The notes beneath the pieces are model-generated. The model did not search any database, had not been told where the DNA came from, and saw nothing but the letters and a program-made list of their open reading frames with translations. Below are positions 26,125 through 37,619 of a stretch of DNA of 64,000 nt, piece by piece. Positions within the stretch are counted from its first letter, which is position 1. Every line of letters starts with the position of its first letter. Made by a program: the position numbers and the translations under genes. Source of the stretch: Cantharellus purpuraceus (Eukaryota; Basidiomycota; Agaricomycetes; Cantharellales; Hydnaceae); contig JALBUN010000034.1 in NCBI GenBank assembly GCA_025174535.1, positions 1,262,001 to 1,326,000 on the forward strand, given 5' to 3'.

Positions 26125-27276
26125 ATGTTGAGCCGTGTGCGGGAGGAACAAACCAGAAGAGGACGAGATCGAAGCATGAGTCGACCGATGGATGGCCACA
26201 AAGGGACTCACCGCGATGATGGATATGAACGTTCATATCGATGTCGCTCAACGTCCCGCCATCGTTCACCGGGAAGAGGACGGGAAGAGCGAGGACGACG
26301 CGGGTATGCTAGTTCAGTTTCGAAGTCGAGGTCAAGATCCCCCAGGCCTAGGCATGGGCGTGAACGTGGGGAAAGACATAAACGGCGCCGATCCCGCTCT
26401 GCGCCCACCTCTTCGTCGGATGATGAAGAAGATAGGAAGCATAAGAAGAGGAGTGAAAGACGTCGACATCGAAGTAGCCGGAGTCGTGAGAGAAAGGAGA
26501 GGAAGAAAGAGAAAAGGGAGAAGAAGAAGGCAAGTCTCGCTTCGCTAGCTACTGGAGCATACACTAACTTTTGCTGCCACTCTCTGATAGAAGAAATTTG
26601 GAGCCGTTACCTCTCAATGGGGGAAGCATGGAATTATCAGCGAGTCTGAGTGAGTTGTTTGCGAAATGACACCTAGTTGTGTACATCCATTGATTTAATT
26701 TCAATTTCCATGCAGCCTATACAGCAAGGAGGAAGAGTTTAGGGCATGGCTGGTGGAGGAGTGTAAAAGCAATCCAGAGACTATTAGTAAGGACCAAACT
26801 AAGAAGCAATTCGCACGCTTTGTGGAGGATTACAATACGGGTAAGCAGCACCAATCAATTTGTATTTGATTATACCTGAAACAAAACATACGCCTTTAGC
26901 TACTCTACCCCACGAGAAATATTATAATATGCATCGCTACGAGGCTCGAATGTCTCTTCTCCGTAATGGCGAACTTGTTCCTCAAGGAGACGAAGATACG
27001 TACGTTGCCTGGTGCCGGAGACTACCATCATCACTTGACAATGCTTCCGATTTTTTATCTTGATTCAGGTACGATCCCAACGCGGATATACAAGCTCATT
27101 CGAGTGCTCACAAACGTACTGTGATTGAGCATGAGTCGTATCTCAGTAAAGATCAATTAAAGGATCTGCGACGCGTTCAGCACGAACGCGTTGAAATTGC
27201 AAAGCGAAAGCAGCTCGGTTTGGAAATCAAACAGAGTCTTGGGGTGCGGATGGATGGCAGTATGTTTGATGATTAA
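26125..27276 (+). CDS. RS-domain conserved protein, possible splicing factor
   Basis: Four exons, about 280 residues. The first 135 residues are an Arg/Ser/Lys/Glu low-complexity domain (RCRSTSRHRSPGRGREERG and similar) ending in KKEKREKKK. A conserved C-terminal region then follows: KKFGAVTSQWGKHGIISESD, LYSKEEEFRAWLVEECKSNP, ETISKDQTKKQFARFVEDYN, TATLPHEKYYNMHRYEARM, and a Lys/Glu-rich end to DGSMFDD. The W-G-K-x-G-I-I and N-T-A-T-x-P-x-x-K-Y-Y-N blocks are conserved among eukaryotic RS-rich proteins, but I cannot give a name. A role in pre-mRNA processing is inferred from the RS domain. Intron 1 begins with GC, not GT (26530-26590). Confidence 0.82.
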
Positions 27277-27869
27277 TTTTATATAATCTCCTGGGCCTGG
27301 GTTTGTGACCATAAGACATATATATACACATCATATATGAGCTTAATATTCATTAGCTCGTTGCGCATGACCTCGATCTGATGAATTTGATCACGAGATG
27401 AGAGTTGTGCGAACCATCACGTGTACCTTCAGCTGCGTGTAGGGAGGCCTAAGCTTGACGCATTGCTACAAAAACTTGGCGAGCTCTCCTGACGCTTGAA
27501 GCCAGAAGCTAGAAGGCTTATCCGGCAGTCTTGATTTAACAAGGTCTTTGTGCCAGACAATCTTGGTGGGCGTGTAGTAGCGCCTCCTCCGACTGGTCCG
27601 AGTCTCAGCGTCATATACCACTTCATCATGCATGGTTCATGGGATCCTGGGTGCTATTCGGATCCACATGTTGCCACTAGTGAGGCCTTTGAACTTCTGA
27701 TGCGACTCGTCCGCTGTGTGGGTTCCTGAAAAGTCGACAACTCCGAATACGGCATGGAAAGTACGAATTTCACTGGTTGGCTATTTCTTCCGGTTTCACA
27801 GGACCCGAGATCCGTCATAGAAAGGTATAATAACCTTCGAACCATGGCATTTTATCCTCGAGAACTGTC
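27277..27869. other. Intergenic, no gene seen
   Basis: A 593-bp stretch between two plus-strand genes. Minus-strand frames at 27429-27629 and 27654-27845 show no domain or splice structure. An AT-rich, TATA-like stretch (tatatatac) at about 27319 lies in the 3' flank of the RS-domain gene. The promoter of the carboxylesterase must be in the right half. Confidence 0.5.
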
Positions 27870-30380
27870 ATGCATCGTGCAACTGTACTTCTCTCGGTTT
27901 TGCTGAGCATTCACACCGCCCTCTCGCTTACCACAGAGCGTTCATCGGCCCCGACTGTCCATCTTCCGTATGGGACATTCCAAGGATCCTCTGCGAACGG
28001 TGTCGACAAGTTTCTGGGCATGCGCTTTGCGCAAGCCGGGTACGTGGCTCTTCAGTGGAGACATCAGTAAACAGTGATTGATTGGCTGCACGTCACATCA
28101 CTTTAGACGATTCGAACTCCCTAAATCACCATCAAAAGAGAAGGGCGTTCAGCAGGCCACGTCATTTGGGCCAGCATGTCCACAGCAATTCACTCCGCCC
28201 CTTGCTCCACCTATGAATAATACAGCCGCTCTTGGAACCAAATCAACGCCTGTCCCAGCGCTTACCACCTCTGAGGACTGTCTATTTGTAAACGTCATTA
28301 GGCCATCAAATATCCATCCAGGAACCAAACTTCCTGTTTTATTTGTACGATGCTTCGACTGATTCTGCTGCATAATGATGGTGACTCGTTGCATCTCCAA
28401 GTGGATTTATGGCGGTGGATTTGAGGATGGGGACACATCTTCTTTTAATGGCTCGGCGGTCGTCGCTCGTTCGATTGCATTGGGTGAACCAGTCATTTAC
28501 GTTTCGGCCAATTATCGCTTGAACGGTACGCGCGTTATAAATGCCATAGGATGGAATTGCTAATGTAACCCGATTACTCTCGCATCACAGCTTTTGGTTT
28601 CAGCGGTTCGCGGGAGATCAGGGACGCCGGGCTAGGAAACCTTGGCTTAAGAGATCGTGAGTCGTTCTTTCTTATATTAGACATGCAGCGTTCTTAAAGA
28701 AAGCCTTCAAGAGCGCTTTGCGATGGAATGGGTGCAGGACAATATCCATCGTTTCGGAGGAGACAAGACAAAGGTCACCATGTATGGCATCTTCCGTCCC
28801 CGATGAAATCTACTTTGACTTACGTTATTCAAAGCTGGGGAGAATCAGCTGGGGCAATTAGCGTTGGTATCCATATGGTAATCAACCATGGTAATCCAGC
28901 GGGATTGTTTAGAGGTGCATTCATGGTGAGACCCATACACACTTGATGCGTGGATCGATTGCATAAACGCGTTCATGTCTAGCAATCTGGTTCCCCAAAT
29001 TTCTTGAGGGACATTACTGTTGGGCAGCCGTTCTTTGACCAGCTCGTTCACGACACTGGCTGTTCAGGTTCTCCAGATGTTATTGCCTGTCTCAAGGGTG
29101 TGCCGTTGGATATATTCCAGACTGCAGTAAACAAAAGCCCAAATATTGCAGGCTTCATGAGTTTAATAGTATGTTCCTCATCTTGCAAGAAACTGTGTCG
29201 ACTCTTATGTATGACAATTAGTTGGCTTGGTTGCCACGTGTGGATGGCGATTTCGTAACCCAGAATCCGCAGGATTCAATCGCCAACGGAACATATGCCA
29301 AGGTGAGTAGTGAATACATGACACGGGGAATTCTCACAATCAACATTGTTATGGCAGATTCCATTCGTCACTGGGGATTGTGATGATGAGGGGACGTACG
29401 TACTAGTCACATCCTATGCCATTTCACAGAATATTGAAACGGACATGATGGTACAGTATTTTCGCTTTTTCGCAGCTCAATTTGACGTATGTCTATGTTT
29501 TCCCATCTGTGCATTTTGGAATACTAACAAACTATGAATCAGGACGGATCAAGAGGCAGCTGACTACCTCCATGTTAGCCACGTTGCTGTTATATGCTAT
29601 TTCGGTCTAATGTTGTTTCCAGAACAACTATTATCCCAACGCCAGTGATGCACAATTCGCACCCATTACAAGCCTCTATCCCAGTGATCCTGTCCAGGCG
29701 AGCACGTCCACTTTTAGGAGAGTCAAATAATTAAACGTTTGGCAACATAGGGTAGTCCGTTCAATACAGGAACCGCGAATCAGCTTTCGTAGGCTATAAG
29801 CTTGAATATCGCTGGTTCTCAATTAACTGCCTTTCGTTTTAGACCTCAGTTCAAGCGAATTGCTGCCTTCGGTGGTGACCAGGTGTTCCAAGCACCAAGG
29901 TGAGACTCGATATATCTTACTAAGTCATATTGACATAGTGAAACGCCATATTCTCAGGCGTTTCTTCTTGCAAACAGCGTCGAAGACACAAAACGCGTGG
30001 TCATACCGTACGTCTTCTGATAGTCTCCACTTGTTTCAAGCGGTCACTGACGATGTGGTACAGTCTTCAAGCGGGGAAAGAATACACCATTCCTCGGTGC
30101 CGCCCACGGCAGTGACATCCCAGAATTTTATGGAACCGGCACAGTTCCTTCTTTCCAGGGAACCGACGCCCTCCTCAACTTTGCCAACCACCTCAATCCG
30201 AACAATGTCGCAGGAAAACATGACAATTCGACGCTTATTTCTTGGCCTATGTGGAAAACAGACCCGAATGCCCCACCTCTGTTGACCTTCACAGATCCAA
30301 ATGAGCTCAGCATCACCCAAGATACGTACCGCGTCGAAGGGATACAAGCTCTGATAAATCTTCAGAGAATTTTCCCTTGA
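27870..30380 (+). CDS. Secreted type-B carboxylesterase/lipase
   Basis: More than ten exons encode a protein of about 540 residues. A signal peptide is clear (MHRATVLLSVLLSIHTALSL). Family blocks appear in order: VHLPYGTFQGSSANGVDKFL, SEDCLFVNVIRPSN, WIYGGGFEDGDTSSFNGSAV, VIYVSANYRLN, AMEWVQDNIHRFGGDKTKVT, and the nucleophile elbow WGESAGAISVG with the catalytic Ser. QSGSPNFLRDI and DGDFVTQNPQDSIANGTYAK follow. The Glu is in PFVTGDCDDEGT and the His in GAAHGSDIPEFYG. The C-terminus ends GIQALINLQRIFP with stop at 30378-30380. The family hydrolyses esters of varied acids and alcohols outside the cell. All catalytic parts are present. Confidence 0.9.
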
Positions 30381-32440
30381 AGCTCATGTTCATAATGTAT
30401 GCGCCCACTCCAATGAATGCAGGCAGTGACACTGCGATTATCACAATCCGCGCAGGCTCTACACTATCAATAGGCGCGAAGCCTATATGAAGTAGCATAA
30501 AATTGTCAGCTGCGGGAAGACAGTGGCAGTCATGCAAACCGACCTCAGCCTTCAGCAGTACCAATTTTTCCTTCAACACTGTGGTACTGGTGGTCTGATC
30601 ATCACCTTCGGAATCCTCTTTTCCTTCAGAACCTTAGTGCACTCTGAACCGTGTGGAATTCTAGTTCTTTGTCCAATCTCTCCTTCTCACACAATCATAC
30701 TAATGAGTAAATTAAAGACCGCTACAACATCACAAGCCCCACCGTCGTTGCACTCACTCAGTATATTCCTCCTCGCCTTCGCTATTGGCCCTTTTTCGTC
30801 GCCCCGCTGTCGGAAATGTACGGTCGCACATGGGTGCTGCACATTTTGAATATGTTCTTCACGGTATTCAACCTGGCGTCCATTTTCGCACCCAATACGG
30901 GGTCTTTGATGGCTTTTCGATTTTTTGGTGCATACCGTCTCTTTCACCTCCTGTTTAGATTGTCCTTGGTTTTTTGCTTCGTAGAATTGGGTGAATACAG
31001 TTTGGCGCGCCCGGAAACACTGGATATGCTTGGATCAAGCTCAAGGCTGTCTTGGCACTGGTACCGGGACTCAGGATTTGTTCTTTATTGGGGATTGATA
31101 TCAATATTAAGCAGACACCGAGTGCCAGCGTCATTCCCTTCAGATTCGTGACGATAAATGAGTCCCAGTCGTCCCGAATTGAATTCTTATGAGAAGTATA
31201 TAATCATAAACTATGAAGCTGAAGCTCAAAGATGTTGAGACTGACAGCTAGTATAAGGCTCTACCTAGAGCTCTTCTTCGGAGATCTCTCCGAAGAACTG
31301 GGAGCTTATCATAAAAAGTTCTCATCATCACGGGCGATAAGTGCGGATACTATTCAATCTGGTAGGTGCCCACCCGCGCGTCTTAATTCGTACTTAAGTT
31401 AACGTTTAACACTCCCAGTCTTTCTCAAGTTCTGGCGAAATAGAGTGTATATACACAAATTCAAGCTGTTTTGATGCTCCATTGTAACCTGAACTTGACT
31501 GAAAGTGATTCAAAGTGGAGCAACGCGGAGTAGCGGCTTATCTATTCATGGAAATATAAGGAATTGCGAACGCTCCACTTCCCTAGGAGTCCTGGGCAAT
31601 AAAACGCCATACAAGTTCTGACCAAAGGTTTCCAGAGCTCAGTGCAGTGGCTTGCTTGTTTACCGTACGTCGGGGTCGTGTCGTAAACAATTACTGTAAT
31701 ACACATCTTAGACCCGGAACTCCCACGATCATGGTGCCTAATTCTGAACTTCTTGAACGAACATGACGCCTGCATCAGCATGCTCCGTCTTGGATCAAGT
31801 TCTTATGGGAAGGGCCATGGTACAGCCTAATAGTAAATGACGTCTGTGCCGGCTGAGTATCTCGCTCTGCACAGGTGCAGATATCACGAATGACCGGTGA
31901 CCCTTGGTACGGTGTCTTGGTCAAATCACGACCTAGTAGGCTCGATCACCGTATCGGCGCCAGATGAAAAGCGGTGTGAGTGTTTGTATCAGGCTTGATG
32001 GCTGTCATCAGTGGCACTGATGGATGACTCTGCGCTTGCGTGGCATGCGGGTTGCAGTAAAGTCAAGGTAGAAATGGCCAAACTGAACGTTTCAATTGTC
32101 CACGTACCTAAATCGCTTTCAAGAATGGAATTTGTACTAATCCAATCCACCTGTCGACAGTCTGCTTCCGAATTACCGAGGACAGCCATTCGTCTCTCAC
32201 CGCGGTAGGCAGGCACATTGTCTGGAAAAGTGCCTACCTTTTGAATGGAGATACTGTTCGAATGGTTTTCCAGAAGCAGATCGCTTCTTTGACGGCTCCT
32301 TAACCCTGACCACGCAAGTCTAGTCAGCCCTTCGCACCGGACCTAGTTTCGGCGTGCAATGTGGCTGTCCATTTTTATATAACCTGGAATCTCAACAAGT
32401 CCCATCTCTTTCGTTTCGCCCAGCTTGATATCTTTGAACT
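30381..32440. other. Gene-poor stretch containing an MFS remnant
   Basis: Apart from the transporter remnant at 30.7-31.0 kb, listed separately, no gene is supported. Minus-strand frames at 30313-30579 and 31542-31781, and frames at 31989-32216, have no domain. The final 200 bp should carry the promoter of the PLP enzyme. Confidence 0.5.
30710..31010 (+). pseudogene. Remnant of an MFS multidrug-type transporter
   Basis: Three pieces of one MFS membrane domain can be read, each in a different frame. First DRYNITSPTVVALT, then after a shift LSIFLLAFAIGP, then after another shift APLSEMYGRTWVLHILNMFF and TVFNLASIFAPNTGSLMAFR. Together they match TM2 and TM3 of DHA1-type fungal transporters, including the R-x-x-G-R-type loop region (SEMYGRTW). 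No introns would rejoin the pieces, because they abut within a few bases. The remaining nine or so TM segments are not found. Stops follow shortly after. The gene is therefore broken and truncated, probably not functional. Confidence 0.8.
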
Positions 32441-34420
32441 ATGACTCTTGCTGGCATTTGTAGCAGCTTCTGTTGTGCCAGTGGCACCACCAACACCAAT
32501 TATCCCTCACGCCAGGCTGAACTTAGTGAGAAAGGCTCAGATGACACTGGTTCCAGTCGCACATATTCGGGATCGCCTCAACTCCCCAAACTCACAAAGC
32601 CCATCAATGGCTTCCCTGCCGAACAACATAATTTCCTACTCGCTTACCCGCAATATGTCTCTCCACTATTGGATGGAATCCGCCAAGCTGAGTTCAAGCG
32701 CCTTGAAAAGCTTGTGTACCTCGACTATACCGGCGCGAGTCTGTATCCTGAAAGCCTGGTAAAAATCTCCAGTGAATATCTGACCTCGAATGTGCTTGGT
32801 AACCCCCATTCTTCCAACCCACCGTGAGTCCTCAGGTATTACTTAGACCCAACTTGTGCTTATGCCAATCAGGTCCCGATTAGCATCCCACCACACAACT
32901 GTCGCCCGCACGGCACTCTTGCAATTTCTTGGTGCAGACGCAAACATTTACTGTGTAGTCTGGACAGCCAACGCTTCATCGGCGATGCGCATAGTCGGAG
33001 AGGGCTACCCTTGGCAGCCAGGGTCCCGGCTATTCCTAGGACACGATAGCCACAGTTTGTTTCAGGCGACTTTTTCTACTCCGTGTTTGAGGCTGACAGT
33101 AACAACAGACAGTATGAATGGTCTCAGGACATTCGCGCACAACAGTGGGGCAGCCGTTGATTATTATCCACTCTCCGCGTCAGGTGGGTGGCAAGAAAAG
33201 TGGTCCATGTTGGTAGGTAGTAAAAGCAATTATGATTGCAGCTAGCTTGATGAATATTCACGAATTCAGCAAAGAATTTGTGATCTTCGACCTTCTTCGT
33301 CTAATACTTGCCCTGGTATATTCGGTTTAACCGGTACGAGGTCGTGCTATATTTATTATGAAGACTTACCTAGAAATAATATAGGTCAATCTAATGTGAC
33401 AGGTTTCAAAGCACCGCTATATCTACTTCAGCATGCATCATCCCAAGGATTCCATACACTTTTAGATGCCGCTGCACTCGCCCCAACAACACAGATATCG
33501 CTGTCTGGCCCAGAGTTGAATAACAGCATCGATGCTCTAACAATCAGTGTCTACAAGATCATTGGGTATCCCACGGGCCTTGGGGCCCTCGTCATCAAGA
33601 AAAGCTTTCTTGAAAAACTCCAAAAGCCCTGGTTCGCTGGCGGGACGGTAGATGTCGCACAGGTACCTGGAACTTCTTATACTTTGCTTGATGGACCTGA
33701 GCGGTTCGAGGTGCGATGATCGCACATTACACACATTGCGATCAGATCCCTGACCTTGATCTAGGATGGCACGATAAACTTTTTGTCGATGCTTACGATC
33801 CCTCAAGGTCTGTCCATGATAGGCACCTTGATACCTGTACTATCGCAGCGTCTTTCATGCCTCACACACTGGACAGCCAGCGCGTTGTCTAAAATCAAAC
33901 ATCAGGAATCAGGTCGACCGATGGTGTACGTGCGCTCTCCCTCCCCTGCACTCTCCCTGTCGACTATCTCTCAGACGCAGGGTGGCCTAGTTGCATTTGA
34001 AGTCTCTGACACAATTGGTAATTTCGTGAATTGCGAGGCCATCGAATATGGCGCTGGAAAAGCCGGCATTTGTCTGAGAGCGGGATGTATGTGTAATCCT
34101 GGGGGCACGTCAGATATCGCAGGGATGACATTCATGATGGATGGAATAGTAAGCGGTACCCGAAAGGAGGATTTAGAAACAAGGTTCGGAGTCCGATCTC
34201 GGGGCGTCGTGGTGAGTCTGATATTTCTTTTTGAAACCTGAACGTCAGCTGGACAACTATCACACACTAATTCATTCTGTGTCAGAGAGCAAGTTTTGGA
34301 TTAGCAAATAATTTTAACGATGCTTGGACCCTTGTAGAATACATGAGGTCACTAGCATCCTCCGACAGGTTATCGCGATTACTGGATGAATGGGCCGAGT
34401 ACACAATTTCGGGCCATTAA
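32441..34420 (+). CDS. MoCo-sulfurase-like PLP enzyme (aminotransferase class V), no MOSC domain
   Basis: Six or seven exons, about 530 residues. Blocks typical of the NifS-like half of molybdenum cofactor sulfurases are present. They include RLEKLVYLDYTGASLYPESL, NVLGNPHSSNPPS, VVWTANASSAMRIVGEGYPW, DSHSLFQATF, TGFKAPL near the PLP region, and SVYKIIGYPTGLGALVIK with the PLP Lys (Y-K). PWFAGGTVDVAQVPGTSYTL and the active Cys loop LRAGCMCNPG follow. The chain ends LLDEWAEYTISGH at 34420. True fungal MoCo sulfurases continue into a MOSC domain, which is missing here. The enzyme may mobilise sulfur from L-cysteine, but its acceptor is unknown. Confidence 0.88.
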
Positions 34421-35623
34421 GCATCTTACTATCTCACTGCGATCCGCAATCAAAATTCTTCTACTTCTCGTTATGCTTTGCTTGTATGTTTCTTCATCAG
34501 AGAAAATACGTAATACCACCAGTTGTTGTTGTTTTCTAGTTTTCCATAATGCAGTTTGAATGCCTGTGTTTCATTGTAATGTGCAATTAATTCCGATGAT
34601 ATGAAATAGATGTAATACAATTTTACTTTCATTATTTCCGATGTTGACAGAATCGGTCGGTTCCGTTTCTGTAACTTTGGCATTTGCACATGATGCTTCA
34701 GAGATGCATCGATATGCCCGGTCGAGGTACATACTATCATGGGGAGTAAGGTCCCCAACACAGAGAACGCAGCACAGTACTGGTGCGCAAGTCGACGTAC
34801 TATACACTCGGCTCTGTGCTGGGCCCGTGATGCACACTGATAAGCTGCATTAATGCCTTGCATGCCATGTATATACTCAATGGCAATGTCTGTGTATATC
34901 CCAATAAACATAACAATAAACAAACATTCTACGTGCTTGACGTCTTCCAGCTGCAGTCGCCGTAGCTCTGTGTAACAAATCTCTACACACGGACCATCAG
35001 TTTGATTTTGCAAAGATTTTGTGCCTTTGCAATGGACGCTCCCGGCGCCATATACCTATAGTACCACCCATCAGGGCTCTTCCAAAGTCGATATTTTCAA
35101 ATTCCTTAGGCCTTAGGCCTTGGTATTCTGCATGCCTCTTATCTTATACGGTGGCTTGATCCCAGAAATGCTAGACTAGGTACTACTTGAACTCGCACGG
35201 ATTGAACCATTAATAGGATTGAAGTACTAAATAGCATGTCGGGTATATTATTTTATTTTATTTTTCTGGGAGGGGAAGGGGATGAGTGCCGGGTTTAACG
35301 GCTCGTTGTAAGTTCTCTGCGTTATGAATGAATGTACCCTTTTGAATGGTGCCTTCAAGAGTACTTATATTCCTCTTAAAGGTGTCCAGACACCGGAGTC
35401 GCATTTCATAAATGTAATTACTATTATCGCGATCAATATGAAGGCAATGTCTAACTAAGAATACAGTTCGAAGTGTATAAGTTATATGCAGTAATTTAGG
35501 CCCGGAAGATAGTTTGTAGGTCGGTCCATCATAGCGACACTACCGCCCGGCGACAGCCAGGCAAGACCACCCTCCAAACGACCCGAGCATGATTTTCAAA
35601 TTTCCTCCTTTTGGGCCCATCGC
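34421..35623. other. Gene-poor stretch with a near-perfect palindrome
   Basis: No gene is supported. A minus-strand frame of 180 codons at 34471-35013 begins with a TTG, lacks a domain and is AT-rich. A palindrome-like run ccttaggccttaggccttgg lies at about 35105-35124. A T/A-rich run (ttattttattttatttttctggg) lies near 35250. Both flanking genes point towards this region, so it holds both 3' flanks. Confidence 0.45.
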
Positions 35624-37619
35624 TCAAAGTACAACCTTGCTGACCTTCAGTGGCAACGAACTTTTGCGAGCGCCCTTCACCCTCGGGCGTACAACGAAAC
35701 TTAACAGCGGCTCGATTTCCTTTCCTTCTGCGGGAGCGAACACAAACTGGCGGACCAGCATTGCGAGGACAACTTTGATCTCCATCATCGCAAATCTTCG
35801 GCCAATGCATCCACGTGACCTGGAAAAGTCCAGAAAAACAAGCCGGGATGTTAGATACGTACCACATCAGAATGAAATAGAGGCGCACCCAGTACTGAAA
35901 GCCAGAAGCTCTCGTCGCCAATCAGGCTGCAGTTCTCGAGCTTCCTTCCCTTCAATATCCGCCCATCGACGTGGGTTCCATACGTGTGCATCTAGCCCCC
36001 AAATACCCTCTGCAGACTGCATCACATTCACTGGGAACAGGATAATGGTCCCACGAGGAATGAAGAGGTGTGTCGATGGAACAGGAGACACGCCGCCCTG
36101 TGGCTGTGGGTAGGGCGACTGTGGGAGAGGGGTAAGTGGTACTAGAGAGTCTCGGGAAGCTTCACGATGCACTTGAGTAACTACGGGATGTACACGTAAT
36201 GTCTCGTTGACGACCGCCTCGAGGAAAGGAAGACCGTTGTGCAATTTATCAAAGGTTGGCTCAGACCCAGAAGCGGTCAGTTCATCTCGGAGGGCATCTT
36301 GGTGTGCAGGATTCAAGGCAAGTTCGTGAAGTGCCCATGCTATGACGGTGGCTGTCGTCTCATAGCCGGCGAAAATTAACGTCATCATCTATAAATCAGT
36401 TTTAATGACAGCGCTTCGCATCGGTGGTGTTTGAGAACCCACCTCGGCTGCTATCTCATGCTGGTCAAGAGTGTTCACGGCTCCAGGACGTTCCGCCCGC
36501 AGCAGAAGTTCCATGATGCTTTTGCCTGTGTCCTGAGTATCCCCAGCCTGTTTATTCTCTTGCCAAACCTTGTCAGTGATCTCACCGAGCATCTGCCGGC
36601 TCTTAGCGAGTGCCTGCTGACGTTTGGAAGGTATACGCAAAATCGCAGGGAATGCCCAGAGGCAAGCATGGACCAGGAAGGCAGAAAAGGAATGTGTACC
36701 ACTGCTGTCGGTGAGTCCATCAAGTGTACGTGCGAGCGGATGCTGGGGTTTAGAGGGGTCTAGTGTCTGAAAATCGTATGCGAACCCTGCCAGTCCTATT
36801 GTATCAAGTCTAGTGCTCTCTGAATTAATGGTGATTTTTGTAAATGTGGGTATAAACATACGAAATATGATTCGACCACTTCTGAACGTCAATGTCGACG
36901 TTGGCTCCAGGTGCGTCCTCAAGGAGTACATTCCATGCTTGAACAGTCTTATTTGCGCTGTCTATGAATATCGGGAAGAGTGCACGCAGGGCATCCAGAC
37001 TAGAGAAATACGATATTTTTCAACACGCATGCAAGCGATAGATGGGGGCTATGCATACCTGAACGCCGGACTAAGAATCCTACGCTGGCGCATATGCGCC
37101 TCGCCTTCGGCCCAAATCATCCCTTTACCTAGAAGGGTCAAGAAAAACTGTCGCTCTCCGTCAGGCTTTGGGAATTCATAACAGTGCTGATGACCCAGAA
37201 TGTACTGAATGGCAGAGGGGTCAGCCAACGAGAGGAAAGTAGACTGGGTATATGCGCATATGAGCAAAATAAGAGAATGAATTCAGTGACGGACTCACGC
37301 CAAGGGCGCCCTTAAACTTGACAATCCGTCCGAACCGATTGTACCATTCGAGATATTTCTGACCCGGTTCAGAATTATACATGTCCCATTCACTTCCCCA
37401 CAACCAACTGGGCGGTGAAGGACCAGGCACATCGCGCAACTTTAAGACAGGAGCAGAAATACGAAGCCTTTCGGAATGGGAGCGAACGAGACGCCAACGG
37501 GAATAGGCGGTGGATAGCCAACGGAGCACATAGACGAGGACAAAGCCAGTGAGGAGGTCCAAGGCACCTCGGAAGAAAGGTGGGAGCTGACCCAGAGCCG
37601 GATGGAGATGAGTGAGCAT
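35624..37619 (-). CDS. Cytochrome P450 monooxygenase
   Basis: Six or so exons, about 540 residues. The N-terminus has a membrane anchor (ALDLLTGFVLVYVLRWL) and a Pro-rich hinge DVPGPSPPSWLWG. The C-helix region reads GKGMIWAEGEAHMRQRRILS. The I-helix is LIFAGYETTATVIAWALHEL, with the A-G-x-E-T-T proton-relay motif. The K-helix is ETLRVHP, with ExxR. The PERF-like region is WNPRRWADIEG. Removing a 70-nt intron at about 35.85 kb creates the heme loop FSTGSRGCIGRRFA, with its Cys ligand; the stop is at 35624. All key motifs are present. It is an ER-bound haem monooxygenase; the substrate is unknown, and no biosynthetic cluster surrounds it. Confidence 0.93.

Noticed and set aside
26208..26564. 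118-codon minus-strand frame rich in Leu, Arg and Ser
   Set aside because: It is the antisense shadow of the RS-repeat exon, whose biased codons leave the opposite strand open.
34471..35013. 180-codon minus-strand open frame
   Set aside because: It opens with TTG rather than ATG, is AT-rich, has no domain or splice structure and is overlapped by frames on the other strand. Length alone does not support it.
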